DNA of 64,000 bases, taken from Lepisosteus oculatus. Its lineage: Eukaryota > Chordata > Actinopteri > Semionotiformes > Lepisosteidae. The notes under the pieces were generated by a model. The model was not told the origin of the DNA. It did not search any database and saw only the letters and a program-made list of their open reading frames with translations. The position numbers were made by a program, and so were the translations under genes. The stretch lies in NCBI RefSeq assembly GCF_040954835.1, contig NC_090716.1, forward strand, positions 15,933,275 through 15,997,274, given 5' to 3'. Shown piece after piece: positions 1-13,617 of the stretch. The first letter of the stretch is position 1, and every line of letters begins with the position of its first letter.

Positions 1-145
1 ACATGGAATAGCAGAGCAGGTACTAAGGGTTGTGCTCTCAGTTGCAGCATATCTGCATCTGGGTCAGGTCAAAAGCAACATGACTAACAAGCATTTTCTC
101 TTCACAGTGTTTTATCTGTATTGTCCCGACATGAACTCATTCTAT

Positions 146-421
146 TATCCATCCATCCTTTTTCTAACCACATCATCCACCTTAGGGTCTCTGGAGGAGC
201 AGGAGCGACAGGCACAATGCAGGGGACATCTGTCAAAGGGCAGACACACACACACACCAGGGACAGCTTTTCCAGAAGCTAATTAACCCACCAGCATGTC
301 TTTGGATTGTGGGAGGAAGCCCACACAAACATGGGGAGACCATACAAACTCCACACCCCCAGACAGCACCCCAAGTCTGGAACTGAACCCAGGGCACCTA
401 CACTGCACCACTGTGCCCCAC
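146..421 (-). repeat. tRNA-derived SINE copy (antisense)
   Basis: Read on the minus strand this has the hallmarks of the window's main SINE family: a start resembling a Pol III A box (cagtggtgcagtg), a B-box-like gggttcagttcc, a body with tttgtatggtctccccatg and tccaaagacatgctgg, and a tail ending in ggatggatggat. It is diverged and has no intact reading frame. Confidence 0.75.
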
Positions 422-928
422 CGTGTTCCACTTTCATTCTGTTGTGCATGAGAGAATATTCACATTTATATATTCTTGGCCAAAAATAATAATCAGATGT
501 AAGACCCTGAAACAGTTAATACTTGCAGTACAGAATGAGAGATACAAATGACAACTGTATAAAAATGGCACAAAATGCCTTTCTTTTATTACTTGCACAA
601 GAGTACAGGAAGGACAGCAAAGTATTGAAAAGTCTATTTGCTCTTCTGCAGTTCTTTTCTTTGCAGAGAAGATTATAGCTTGTTGGAATAAGTGCAGTGG
701 AGCAGCAAAGAGCCATTAATAAAAACCCATTTTCCTTCCCAACCATGAAAAGTTAGAGATTGCCGACATCTCAATGTGAGGCTCATCTGAAATACTGATG
801 CCACAGCAGTAGGAAATTAGAAGCAACATCTCTGTGCCTGCAATGCATAAAATGTCTATGTATTAAAAGATGACAACACTGGCACAAACAACTATCACTC
901 AATAATATGACAAAGAACAATATTGAAT
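422..928. other. Unassigned AT-rich DNA
   Basis: No gene, RNA gene or clear repeat seen. The short open frames here have no splice context or recognisable domain. Confidence 0.5.
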
Positions 929-1211
929 TGTATTTATGTAGGGCAGCACGGTGGCACAGTGGTTAGCATCCCTGCCTCACAGTCCTGGGGTGCTGTCTGC
1001 ATGGAGTTTGTATGTTCTCCCCGTGGAGAACCGGTAGGTGAATTGTGAGTGTGTGCATGTCTCCGTGTCTGAGCATGTGTGCCCTGCGATAGACTGACAG
1101 CATCCTGCCTTGCGCTCGATGCTTCCTGGGATAGGCTCGGGGCCACCGTGACCCGGAATTGGGTAAGTGCTGATTGAAAGTGAGTGATGATGATGTACTG
1201 TATTTATGTAG
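929..1211 (+). repeat. tRNA-derived SINE with 13-bp target-site duplication
   Basis: The element starts gggcagcacggtggcacag (A-box region) and runs through a gtatgttctccccgtg body to about 1198. The 13-mer tgtatttatgtag occurs exactly at 929-941 and again at 1199-1211, a perfect target-site duplication. The B-box part of the head is missing. The host sequence continues directly at 1212 as an older antisense repeat. Confidence 0.8.
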
Positions 1212-1500
1212 TGCTTTTCAGCGCAAAGGATCACAAATTGCCCGACATACAGGAGGGGACGCACTGCTTCCACCAGCAAATTGCAGCACCCATTCTGTGT
1301 CTGCAGCCCCACTGCTTGGCAGCTCACATAGAGAAGTGAGAAACTGTCATGTGAGAGGCATTTAGCCGAGTCACCAGGATAAAAGCCCTTAATCTTGCAA
1401 GCAGTACCACGGGACCTGTAGTTTCAGTTTCCAAGTGGCTTAACATCTCATCTGAAGGATAAACTGAAATCCTGGTTCAGGAGGGAAAATGCCATCAACA
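1199..1500 (-). repeat. Degenerate antisense SINE with aagcgcttt-type tail
   Basis: On the minus strand it reads atccttcagatgagatg and later tttgcgctgaaaagcac followed by tacataaataca. This order resembles the atcctttggatgagacg and aagcgctttgagtgg blocks of the 5S-derived SINE at 45.34-45.90 kb. It is the element interrupted by the insertion at 941. Confidence 0.45.
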
Positions 1501-4500
1501 CCACTTGTGGGAATAATCTGCTCTTCCTTGGCCATTAGCAGCGTTGCTGTTGTTGAACAGGACAAAACTCTGCTGACCACAAACTTGCAGCTACACCCAC
1601 TACTCCACAGAAACCACCACAGTTGCCTGAAAAGTCTCCATGTCTGACCTGTAATGTCTCTCCTGAGGAGGGGCAGGGAAGGGATGTGACCATATGCTTC
1701 CTCCAGCTCTCTGGCCCTTTTTCAAAACAAACAGCCTAGTTTTTATCAACACAAGGTGCAAGAGAACCTCAGCCAGCCCTCCACCCACCAAGTGAATAAG
1801 TAGGATATAGTAAATGCTAACCGAGATCCTATTGTGTGATTGTTATGCTTTATCTTTCTTCTGGCAATATGAAATTCAGGGGTCAGTGCTGCCAGATTTA
1901 TATTCATTGTTCATATTTTTTTAAAATGAGGCAGCCATGCAACGCAGCAGTAAATGGGTGCTCAAATATTTAAAGACAATTTTTAAGAACGCTTTTAAAT
2001 GTTTTCTCCCCAAAATAAATTACCTACACTGTATATCCAATCTCCATTTTTCCCCTGTGTGTAGTGAAGCCATTAATACATTCCATATTTGTGTATAAGT
2101 TCAGGTTCTTGAAAATCAAAGTGAAAAAGAACAGATCTACAGAGAATGAGACTGCATGTTGCAACGAAACCTGCTTCAATAACATTCGGGTCTCAATTTA
2201 GTGAGACCACAAGAACGTGCACCATGAGTGCTGCTGGAGTTTTAGCATTAGAAATTCAGTAGAGTTAGATATTTGCATAAATTACAGCTGATCTGAATAT
2301 TATCTAATCCCCTCTTGAGCAGAACAACAACAAGTGCTGTACAGTTCATGTTGAAATAAAGGCAATTACAGGTAGGAAACATGGGATTTTGCTTCCCAAA
2401 GTGCAGATGCGGAGCATTGGATGCACATTAAAATACCAGAAAATGAACCCCAGAGTATTTGCACAAAGAGACTCACCTTGCAGCAGAGCTGTTATGGGGT
2501 TCATGAGGAAAGACATCAAAGAATTAAGCATAAATCATTTAATAATAAAGCGTAAAAATATTGCATGATAAGGGCATGGTAAAAATGACATCACCCACAT
2601 GGCTCAGTGTCATCCTCCTGACTATAGAAGACAGAGGCTGGGACCCCAGAGTGAGAAGTGAAGGGGAGGATGGATGTGAAAGAGAGGGTTTACTCCTGGT
2701 ATTAAGTGGGTTTTAATTGAGGTAATGATGTCAGGAATGACTAGTTTGGGACAGCTGAGGCACATTGAGCTTGGCTGCAATCATTCCCCTCCCATGTTCA
2801 TTGTAACTTCCTTGAAAACATCGCCTGTTGTTAGCATCTCATGCTGACCTGCATTTAGCAACAATCCATCAAATCTGAATGAAAAACCTAATTACAACAC
2901 ACTATATTCATTTGAAAATCCCTCATTATAAAAAAAGGAAAAACACTTGCTTGCCATATCAACGTCACCCCACATGATCAAATTATGCAGTTTCCCAAAA
3001 CCCGTTCGTGTAGTATAAATATCAGCCTTCTGTGTGACCACCCCATCAGCATCAGGCCCTGTGTACACTACAAAGGCTGACACAAGTTCAGGGGAGCTCA
3101 TGTCTCCTCTCTTTTGTGTTTATTGCTCTGTCTCCTGAGGTACTTCAGGCAGTGCCACTCATTTCAGAGAGGCAGGGCTCTTTATCTTACAATGTTTCCA
3201 GGAGACCTTACCAACTACAATCACTATAACAAAATATAGTGACTGATGCAGCCAAGCCAGAAGCAAGTGCAGCAATCCATCACAAACCTCATAGAAGGAA
3301 AAGAGAATAAAATGGCATAATTAAAGGATCACTGCACCCATTAACAACCATTTAGCGTCAGAAACCAGGATTGCAAAAAGTCATCTACACATTGGGTCCT
3401 ATAATCAGGCACATATATCAGTTCCAAAGAGCCAACAGGGCTCTCTGTAAAGCAACTGGGGCAGATAAAGCAATGTTCTATAAAAGTTCAAACTCAGGAT
3501 CCACCTGACCAGGTGCTAGTCTTCTTTTGGGAATTCCTTGCAGTGACTGAAATATTACGAACGTGTACTACATCTGCGAGCATGGCAAGTATTATTTTCC
3601 ACAAGGTTTTGAACTTGTGGTTTTAGTTCAGTACCACCCTGTTTTTCTCAGAAGATCGATTTCAGCTGCGGTTGTGATGAGGATAATGGTATGTGGGAAT
3701 GGACTTCATATTAAATTCGCAACCACCAGTAGTTAATACATGTGATGTTGAGGGCTTTTTGCAGTCCCCTTCATTTCAAGCCAACAGTGTGTTGCATCCC
3801 CCTGACTCGCTTGGATAGGGGCTCCTAACATAACGGCCACTGTGTGTCTGCAGTGGTCAGATAGCCCTGCACCAGGCACCCTTTCTCACCTGAGTTCACA
3901 GGAACAGTCTTGCTTCAGCTGTGAGTTTCTTAGTTGCCATCTCTCTCTCAATAGCAGCAGAAATTATAAGAAAATGTTATTGTATGAAAATACAATGCAG
4001 CTGCCATGTACAAGCTGCAAAACTAAAGCCACTAGATTGCGGTTTAATGGTGCTCCAGTCTGTGTGGCTCGAGTGGGAGCCGTGTCAGCTGCAGAGAAAC
4101 CAGGTTAATTCCAGGCTAAGAAGTAAGAAGAAACAGCAGTTCATCTTAAGCACACCTGGAGAAGAAGACATGTTTTGGCTGAAACAGCATGTTTCAGTAT
4201 TGAATTAACCCTTACTGTACATGTTCACTGACGCCAGAATAAGGCTCAGAAACCAAAACAGTTTCTTCTTTCTACTGTTCATCAAAGAACCTTTACTTGT
4301 TCATTTTTATATTTTTTTTAGTCTCCTTTTTTGCCGCTGCTCTGTTCCTTCTAATGGACACATCTGACCTTTTGCCTCTCGCTCAGCCTCTTCATTAGCA
4401 GGGTGTTCTTTATGTGGTCGGGTCTAAGCTAGGACATCCGTGTCTGTCAGGCACTGAAAGCCAAAGTTGCATGAATTTTCTTTTAGAACACAGAATGTAG

Positions 4501-7500
4501 ATATTGTATGAAGCATTCTCAACATCCAGCTCCAAGAGTTGAAAAATACAGTGCAAAAATAAAAGGAAAAGTAAAAAAAATCTTTGGTTATTTTACGGTT
4601 TCCATCTAGAAACATTCATTCCACCAGATGAACTGCATTTAAAGTTTAATTTATAATAGAAAACGTAACTGAACCATTGTCCATCTCTGACCTCTAAAAC
4701 TCAGTTGCACCAGCCTGATAGAATGTTTCCTTAATCTCAAATTAACTCTAATGGATGACAGTGTCCATTATTCAACATATGAAGTTAGTAAAAGTCACAG
4801 AAGAGGGAATGGCATTTGATTTACCAATGGTTGCTAGTAGGTAATTAATAAGATATAATTTAATTTAGTAATTTCTTGAGGAAAGATAAGGTATTGGCTT
4901 CGGAAAAGCCTAGGAAGCTTGTTCCAGACAAGTTCCTCTACCAAACAGCAAGGCCTACAATTCCCAGTCTAACATACATTTCCACTTACTTTTCCCATTA
5001 GTGTCTGGACATGTACAGTAGCTCACTGGTGATCCTGAAGGTGTTAAGCAATTTGGTCAATATTAAACATAGAATATGGTACTTGCATCATATCCTTTAA
5101 TAGCCTTCTGTGTTCAAGACTAAAGAGATTCAATGATTTTGTTCTGTGAGTGTAGGTAATGTACTAAGTAGCTAATCTTTGGATTATGTTCAGAGCCACA
5201 ATATCAATTTCTTACCACAGTAAATCCAAAAGAGCACAATCACAGGGAAAGGCCTAATCCACTGGTATCAGGTCACATGAAAAAGAGAATGTCCACTACA
5301 AAACACTGTATTATCACCTTGCTCCTTGGTTGCTCCCTGTACTCTCTCTGTCAAAGGTAAAGTATTTTTTTCAGTCTAACAATGCAGGTGATCCCAACAT
5401 TGTATTCAGGTTTTCCACAAAAGTGGTTCCTTCTTACAAAACTGCTTTTTTTTGTTACCTTTTCCCTCTAAAATAGGGATTCTGTTCATGATTAGATTAT
5501 GTCTACTTTATTCTTTCACATGACAGACTTTTTAAGATTGTATCTCCATAGCCCACACAAAAATGTTGGTAATAGCACCTCTAAAGTTTTCTTTATTAGA
5601 TTGTCAATAAGATGATATCTTAAAGGAGCGGTTCCTTCTGAAAATATTGTTTTCATATAGGGAGAGCAAGTGAAACTAGTTGTGTTGGGTTTGATACCTT
5701 CAAAACTACTTTGCAATCTGGATTGTGCTTTGAACTTTGAAGTGCACAGACACTAGCAGTAAACCTGGTATTGCTGCAAAGAACATTTGTGTAATGGAAG
5801 AATGTAAATACATTGAAAAATGCAAAACTAATAATGTTACAACAGCAACTTTCTGGGGAGACAAATGTGATCTAAATGGTTTAACAGTATAAACTGCTTG
5901 GATATTTTCATTCAGCTTGTTTTTAAATGGAAAGCGTTTTGATAAAAAGGAATGAAAAGTGGTATGTAAAAGGTTATTATTTTATGTTAAATTGTAATAT
6001 AACCAAAGTATTACGAAGGTTAACTGAAATTTTACTCATTTAAAAATTATGAAATAGACAGACAGGCAGACAGGAATCATGGGTATGAATATAAATAAGC
6101 ATTAATAAGCTCCCTGCCAATTTCTCACCGCTTAATCTCCTTCAAAACTAGATAGACAGACAGATTAGATAGACAGATTCTATAACGGCTGTTCAAGTAG
6201 CACCTTAGTTTCTATAGCAACTATAACTCTTAGTGTTGAGGGGAATTCAGAACACAAGCTCAGATGTTATTCTCATTTATCTCCCTGTTCCCCTCTGTAT
6301 TATCACAAATCCATATAGCATACAGCAGGCTGGGCTCAGAGGTTTGTAGGTTTTATTTGAGTGTCATTCAACTCCCAGAAAACTCTCTCGACTGTCTGCT
6401 ATTTATCATCATGTACAGTACGCCAGTGAGACAGTGTGGGAGGTCATTTTCCTAGAGGAGACCCATTTTTTATCCTTCCTCCTCACCATTACTCGTTTAA
6501 TCAATATAAATCAAGGTGCTTCTAAAATTAAACGGAAACCCAGGTGTCACATCTCATGTCTGAGGTGGTGAGTCTTTCCCATGCCTGACTTCACACTCAT
6601 CCCTCTATGCAAACAGGCTTTTCCAACACACAGAACACAACATATTCTCCCCTGGGACGATTATACTCGCATTATATTCACAAAGTCCACATTAATATAC
6701 TTAAAAGCACTGGCACAAAAACCTCTGAAATATGGATCTATTTATTCTGCCATTCATCTTTCAAAATAATGTTTAGATTCTTTATTTTGCTAATACAGAT
6801 GAGTGAAGGATTGGCTCACAGTGCATTTGTTGAGCTATACAGAAGTGACTTGTTCATTGTGACTTGTGTGTGTTGAAAGGGATAAAAAAAAAGCTTTTCC
6901 TTCTTAAGGTACAGTACTTTTCACTCTATAGGACAAACAGTATTGTGCCACCACCTACCTTTTTAAAAAAACACTCAAAATAGCATTAACTTGTTAACAC
7001 AAGCAAACCTGGGAACCCAAAGGCTGCTATTAAGTGTAGGAGTGCTGCTTTGCTTTGGCAGTTTAGAAGGCTCAAGAGTGATCCTATCACTTACCAGATC
7101 CTCCTAACACGAGCCTCCATTCCCCTGGTCACGCCAGCTAGTGTCCTGATCTGATTTCTTGTGTCTGTCAGTGGGCACAGCCTTTCCTTTTGCCTTCCTG
7201 GGGTGAGATGCACAAAGACACAGGAGCCATGAAGCAACACATCTTTGCCTGATCTCCCGCCTCTCCCATGAAAAAGAGACAAGAAACTGTCCCCCATGTC
7301 TCTCTTCCACATACCAGCTGCATTTTCCAGAATGGCTCTAGTCAGTAAAAATTGTGAATTTGTGAGCAAAATGGTTCAAAAGATAGAGTTGTCAAAGTAC
7401 ATATTAGCTGCTCATCACTGCTGGTTGAAACAAAGTGGGGCTTATTCATCCTGGCCCTGGAAATTACTACAAGTGTTGAAGCAAACACCTTGATTCAAAT

Positions 7501-7582
7501 TCCAAAGCTAAACTGACCTATCGGAACAGCTGCAATAAAATTCATTAGAGGGTAGATTTCAAAAGTGTGACTTCACCAATGG
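1501..7582. other. Intergenic DNA, no supported gene
   Basis: AT-rich DNA with short frames only. A frame at 2892-3101 (-) encodes 69 residues starting MSSPELVSAF, but I see no convincing splice sites and no known domain. A short GACAGACAGG-type microsatellite lies near 6057-6079 and a related one near 6150. About 4280-4320 resembles the tail of the fold-back repeat family (cctttacttgttc). Confidence 0.5.
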
Positions 7583-7678
7583 GGCAGCCTGCCTTGAACC
7601 CACTGTTTGTCAGGATAGGCTCTGGGTCTCCCGCAACCCTAACGTGGATGAAGTGGTTAAGAAATGGATGAATGGGCT
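7583..7678 (+). repeat. tRNA-derived SINE, 3' fragment
   Basis: Only the 3' part of the family is present: cagcctgccttgaaccc, ggataggctctggg and a tail of gatgaagtggttaag followed by gaatgg. Confidence 0.55.
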
Positions 7679-10600
7679 TCATGAATGTTCAGGATATCCT
7701 CAGCACAGGTAGAAATGAGAGTAACAGCCATTTCTGAATCATAAACCTTGGGGTTAACAGCTAATGCAAGCCACATTTTTGAATAGCTATGAAATAAGCA
7801 AAAGGCTGCTTTTGTTTCATTCGTTGCAAAGTCACAATGTGCACAACAGTTTCTTTCTCTCTACATAATCATCTTACCAATCAAGCTTGACACCCCCTAG
7901 AAGTCAATAAATCATTTACATCTGAAAATCACAACAATGTGAAGCTCAACTTGTCAGAGCCCTGCAGAAAACAAAGCAAATCTAATTACAGACCGCTGAA
8001 TTCATTAATCATCATCAGCTGTAGGTATTTCATGTTATTTCTTCCAACACAATGTTTCTAGAAACAGGCATATACAGTCGCACTAGGGGCCAAAGGTGCC
8101 AAAGTGTGAAATGATCTGTAAAACGCTTCTGGGAGGATGGAGTGGGACGGAGTTTGCTCTTCATCAATATTTGATGTCCTCAATTTATACTGTATATAAA
8201 TGTTTATATATTAGCAATGACCAATAATCATTTTTCTCAAATGTCTAAAATTTAATCTTGATCTTATCTTTTCTTTTTAATGTACCTCCACTTAAAAGAT
8301 CAAAGTGATTACCTTCTGAAGAACACAGCAGCCAAGACCACCTGTGACAGAAGTGTTCTATGTATTTTTTGCTGTATTTTATGTAATTTTGCTGTGTGTA
8401 CTCAAAATCATACAAACCCTAACAAAGGAAATAAAGTAACAGGAACTGACAGGGAAAAAATATATTTGCTCTTCCAGTTGTATTGTCCCCATTTTGTTGC
8501 AATATCTCTGTTAATATTAGAAATTAAAAAACAGATGCAGCTTCGTGGTAGTATGGCTGCTGAGTTCAATGTGTGAGCCGTCTTTTGCACACAAAGATGA
8601 AATGTACACAATCTTTGGCATCAATAGTAGGCTCCTTTTCCAGTTGAAGCTGCAATTGTTATTCTGAAAGCTTGTGTGAATTTCTTTCACATGTAAAAGT
8701 GGATCCTATTAAAAATGGGATAAGTAACTATACGCTGTACATCTTTGTAATACTGATGTACTCTATATGCAAAGCAGATTCATGCAGTTGAGGTAACTTC
8801 AGTCCTGTGTGATTCCATTTGTAATTTAATTTCCTAGGTTACAGAAATGATAAGAGCAGTGAGAAGGCTTTTTTGGGTTGCTCCTATCCAGATGTAGGTA
8901 CACTCTGAATAGCAGCAGTCAGACAAGGGACGTGCAGGCTGGTAGGATCAGGGCTGGAGCAGGTTTATAATTGATTAGGCCCCTTATTTAAAAAACACAA
9001 GTATCACTTTTGGAGATCAATTTTTGCTCATGGTGTGATCAAAGAGCATTCAGAAATTATTTGTTTTGCAAAATAAAGCTCTAAAGGGACATTGGGTTTC
9101 TTGCACCAAAGTGTCTTTGCCTTTTTCGACATTTCCAATTGCTTCAGTCATGAGAATGAAACTGAAGAAATAACAGGGGTGCTCACTGAATTGTCATTAG
9201 AAATACTTAAAAAAAGCTTGTAGCATAGGAGATCAAACAGACCTCACAGAAGTGCACTGACCAGTCTCATGATGGCACTACTGAGTTCCACAGATTCCAG
9301 ACACATTCCTGACAGACAGACATACCTGAGGATGAGCTCAGAGTAACAGCCATCAAAAGCTAAACTTAATCTGAACCATCTGAACTGTACACTTGAATGC
9401 GGTCTGAAGCAGTAGTAACTGATTTGTTTTAAATATGGACAGTATTAGGATGAAAAACTTCTAAGGAAAACCAAGTTGCTGCCGTAAGTAGCACTGTTAG
9501 ACCAGCAGGTGGCACTCTTCCTCAGATCTGAGGACAGTGGACACTGTGGCAGGAGGTGCTATCCTTGATGAGGTGCCGTGGCACTGCTCTTAAGAGCAGG
9601 GGCTTTTAATCCTTGGTGTGCTGGCATTGGCTTGCAGGCTGTGGCATATTTTGTCCCCCTGAACTGCTTCTTGTGGTGTATTAGGACTGCTGGTGCATGT
9701 GAGTGCTGTGTGTCAGTGGCTGAAGGACTTTGAGATCCTTTCTGGATGAAAGACTCAAATGTTTACCATTTATATGGTCATTTTGGGATGAAAACAAAAC
9801 AATGACATCAACTAGGCGAGGGACCTCCAAACTAGAATCACGCTGTCTTGACAAAAAGCGCCGCACCTCCATGACTTGAGCATCTCGACAGCACCCCTCC
9901 TTCAGCAGGACAGAGGTCCACAGATACGACACAGCCAGCCGGATGCAGATACCAGCCAAGCAGATCGTCTGCCTCCGCTGTCTGGGGCCAGAATGGTCAT
10001 TTAGGGACAAGTGAAAGCTAGGAATGACTAAACCCATTTGACTACTTTAAGCATCTTTGGCTGATGCCGTTTTCTGTAGTGATAAATTATGTGATAAATG
10101 AAGGAAAAAAAGGATATGCAGCAAGTGGGTTACAAAGATTCCGCATAGAATGTAAACAAGCAGAGAGCAAAACGGACCAAAGCCCTTGATTTCCAGCATG
10201 ACCTCAGAGCACACAATATGACTATTTAAAGGACTCGCATCTCAAATGTACTGTATGTGGTGGCTTCTTACAGGAATAAGCTTTCTGTATCAAATCTCTG
10301 TAGATTTGGGCTGTAAGTTTGCATTAATGCAGAGCTAACCACTGAGTCTTAATCGATCTTATTACAATACAGAGAGTTCTGCATGCTACCAGTTGTCAAT
10401 CATGTTGGCTATTCAGAGTTCAGAGCATTTAGATCTGTACATGCAGACAGTTGTGACAGTTTGGGGGAGTTGCTGGTCAGCGTCTGCACTGTTCTCCAGC
10501 ACAAACCCAGGTACAATCTCACCTGAAACAAAATACACCTCTAATAATCCCAGAAAAATACTATATTTGAAGTTTTAACTTAACTTTTCCACAGATCTTA

Positions 10601-11876
10601 ATCTCAGAAACAGAAAAAAACATCCTATTTTGAGTCTTCAGAAAACACTCTCCAAAACAAACTTGTTACTTATTCTGTTTAGGATTCACAAACACCCACC
10701 CACCTACCCACTTTTTATTCACTATGTCAATATAACTTTACCCCGTATTCTGTCACACAGAACACTGTACATACAGACATAAGATATGCAATGATTTGTT
10801 TGTTAATTTTCTTTCTCATTTTGCTGTGGGATAAAATGTCTTCAACAACAAGTTGGATTAACAACCCATTCTGCTGTTAGCTGCATAGCTTTAAATATGC
10901 ATGTTAGCATGCTTGAAGTTTAGGTTGCAATTGTTAAAAAGCCTGAAGGTTGGAGTTTATAGCTGATAAAGATCAATTGTTGAACCATGGCATTCTGTAG
11001 AAGAAAGATGTGCTGTGGAGTCTTACAAATACGCCCTGCACCAAAGGATTACTTTAATAAATCCCTTTCTTGACAAGTCACACCAGGAAAAGATCTGTGC
11101 AGCGTACCAGTCACTCATTCCAGCCCTCACTCACTGTCTATCAATCTCCAGTCAAAGTCATATCATTCCTGCTCTAACCATACACTGCGCACAGAACAAA
11201 GAAGAACAGATATTTAAAATTCCCCAGGAGTATCCATTAAGACCATTAAGGACTAACACTGCACTGGATTTTCTTTTTATACATTCATTTGAGTTGAAGG
11301 GAGCTGAAGCGATGCCAAGGCAACATTACGAGCATCATCAACAATTCAGAGCTGATTTTACTGTGAGGAAAAGCAGTCTCAGGGACGTCTGGTATTGCTT
11401 GCTAAGTTTCAAAGAAAAAGGTCTAAACAACATGGGGTCAAGATATTGCCCTATTCAAAGCAAATCCCTTAATACTTATTGAGTTGCTTCATTTAAGCTC
11501 ATACAGTATGTCTTATTGACTGGACTATTTATTTTTAGATTCTCTCTACGGCTGATTTCCTATAACCATTCCTCTGAAATCTAGTAACACTTTCAATTTG
11601 TGGCACCAATAATGTATGGCATATCCATGGAACACTGTCATTTTGAACACGAGTGTGACAAGTTACTTACTTGGCCTGACTTGCAGCCTTCCTGCACGAG
11701 GAACAACCGTTACTGATTGAATCATAAAAAAATCTTGTGTTTCTGCCAAAACTTCTAGATTTATGATTAAAGGTGACCTAAAAACACATAAGGCTCCTGC
11801 TAACACTATGCATCATCGAAGCAGACCTTTTAGGTGTGGTGTGTTTTAAGACCACACAGTCATAATGAATAATGAG
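7679..11876. other. Intergenic DNA, no supported gene
   Basis: No gene recognised. A 118-codon frame at 9681-10037 (-) and a 155-codon frame at 11015-11482 (+) are open, but they carry no domain I know and no clear splice or promoter context. The stretch around 9500-9680 (gctcttaagagc palindrome, imperfectly repeated tggcac words) has the feel of an old repeat. Confidence 0.45.
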
Positions 11877-12060
11877 AATGAATATTAAATAGCTCTGGTT
11901 GTTTCACAGTGCTGAGGGGAGCAGCCAAGGAACTGCTCTTAGCAGCTGTCCAAGGCAGCTCATTTTGACATTATATATGGAAAAAGATTAATTAGAAATC
12001 TATTTAGATGGCTCCACCCTCTCAGCATTGTGAAACAACCAGAGCTAATTGATATTCATT
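11877..12060. repeat. Long inverted repeat (43-nt arms, about 98-nt loop)
   Basis: Arm 11877-11919 and the reverse complement of arm 12018-12060 agree at 39 of 43 positions by eye; the shared core is agctctggttgtttcaca. Three of the four differences would still pair in RNA as G-U. It could be a MITE-like element, one of the old hairpin repeats conserved in vertebrates, or an RNA structure. No target-site duplication is obvious. Confidence 0.75.
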
Positions 12061-12710
12061 GCCATACAATGCACTGATGAAATAAGGTGGCCTATTCAAA
12101 CACTTCTATTGGGAAAATTGTGCAAGTCGGAGCAAATAAATTAAACACACATAGAATGAGATCACAGGGAGCACATGAAGATACAGAATCACAGCTCCCC
12201 AGTGGGCACTGGGCTGAAAGGGACCAACTGTGGCCAGATTTGCTTGCATGGCACATACTGATGAGGATAGAACACTTGTGCTTCACGGTTCCCAGTGTTC
12301 ATGTTGAAGGCTAAGTGCAGTACGTGTATGGTATTTAAAGTAAGTAAACAGAATGGTCACTGGTTTTTGGTGCAGAGAACACCTCAAAGAAAGTAAAAAT
12401 GCAGCTTTTCTGACACATGACAATTAAGTGGGTGTGAGCTAATGGAATAAATGCTGTGATGAAATAAAATAACAATGCCCTTGAGGGGCCCCAGCTGGTG
12501 ATGAGAAGTGACAGGGAAGCACTGTTAAAGATCTCTCTAATGTAGTGCTTGAGTGGCCAATACCAAACACATCATCAGCCTGATGGCTCTGCAAAAGGCC
12601 GACCTCAGGCAGCCCAGGGCACTGTGTCGCAATGAGAAAGGGCACGAAGGTTGCTCTCTCCTGAAATATGCTCTTGTTTTTGAGTAAGCCATGTACATAC
12701 TGTATAGTAG
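12061..12710. other. Intergenic DNA, nothing recognised
   Basis: Short frames on both strands overlap each other; none has a domain, signal peptide or splice context. Confidence 0.5.
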
Positions 12711-12812
12711 GGTGGAATAGTGGTGCAGTGGTTAGCATTGTTTCTTTGCACTACTGGAGCCTTGGGTTCAATTCCAGCCCAACCCCTGGTGAAAAACCAC
12801 TGTCCAATCCCA
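12711..12812 (+). repeat. tRNA-derived SINE, 5' head with A and B boxes
   Basis: This is the clearest tRNA-like head in the window. An A-box-like tggtgcagtggttagca spans 12721-12737 and a B-box-like ggttcaattcc spans 12765-12775. The spacing suits an internal Pol III promoter. The body after about 12812 is lost or unrecognisable. Confidence 0.75.
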
Positions 12813-13617
12813 CTGAACATGTGAGAGCTCACACACAGCTGGCACTCCAGCCAGAGAAAACTGCTCATACATCACTGCCAGTGTAACAATTTGCAGGAAA
12901 ATGTTTGCAAACTCTCTGTTTCAGAGTACAAATACTGTTGAGCTAATTCTGTTTTTACAAACTGCAGGATCTCATTCAAATCTCATCAGTGAAGCTGAAT
13001 TCTAAGTACTCGTTGCATGCAATAAAAGTAAACACAAAACGTAAAGGTTAAAGCCTAGCAGGAGATAATGCAGGAGTACACTACATTTTTGTTTTTTTCA
13101 AAATCATTATATTTAAAAAATGTTTTTTAATATGGGGTTAACAAAAGCTGACCAAAACATAAAACATTTAGGAAAACATCATGATAATTGATATTAATTT
13201 AACTTTATGTGCATAAATGCTTGATACTAAAGTCACAAGCACATAAAATGTTCAGCACTTAGCACCATCTATGCAACAAGTACTGTATCTTGGTCCCATT
13301 TATGACATTATACTACAGTTAAAAAACACTTTGAAGAAATGAGATGTGCATTTTAGAGTTGGGTTCATTAGGAAAATGCAAAAGCTTTTTGAAATAGAAC
13401 TGTTGACACTTGCCTCAGAAGGAGCTATGCCAGCTGTTGCCCATGGAGATGGAAACAGCAAACATAGACAGGACTAAAGGAAAAGTTATCCTGACCACTT
13501 TCAAAAGATCACCTTGATCTTAAGGCACAACCAGCTCTGTTCGCTTCAACCTGTAAGAATAATACAGGGAATTTCTGTCTTTTTTCATCCTTGCATTTTC
13601 AGAAATCACTTAATCCA
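12813..13617. other. Intergenic DNA, nothing recognised
   Basis: AT-rich sequence without supported features. Confidence 0.5.

Noticed and set aside
2892-3101. 69-codon frame (-) starting MSSPELVSAF
   Set aside because: Looks somewhat protein-like, but there is only a weak donor (GTGTTT), no partner exon was found and the family is unknown.
6057-6079. GACAGACAGG tract as a CRISPR-like or regulated repeat array
   Set aside because: Short imperfect tetranucleotide microsatellite in vertebrate DNA; no spacers.
9681-10037. 118-codon open frame on the minus strand
   Set aside because: No domain, no hydrophobic or low-complexity pattern of a known class, no splice or promoter context; likely chance or an eroded repeat.
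11015-11482. 155-codon open frame on the plus strand
   Set aside because: Longest frame in the left part, but the sequence is AT-rich, shows no family features and no clean exon borders.
12765-12775. B-box sequence suggesting a tRNA gene
   Set aside because: The A and B boxes are those of a SINE head; no cloverleaf arms or anticodon stem can be formed.
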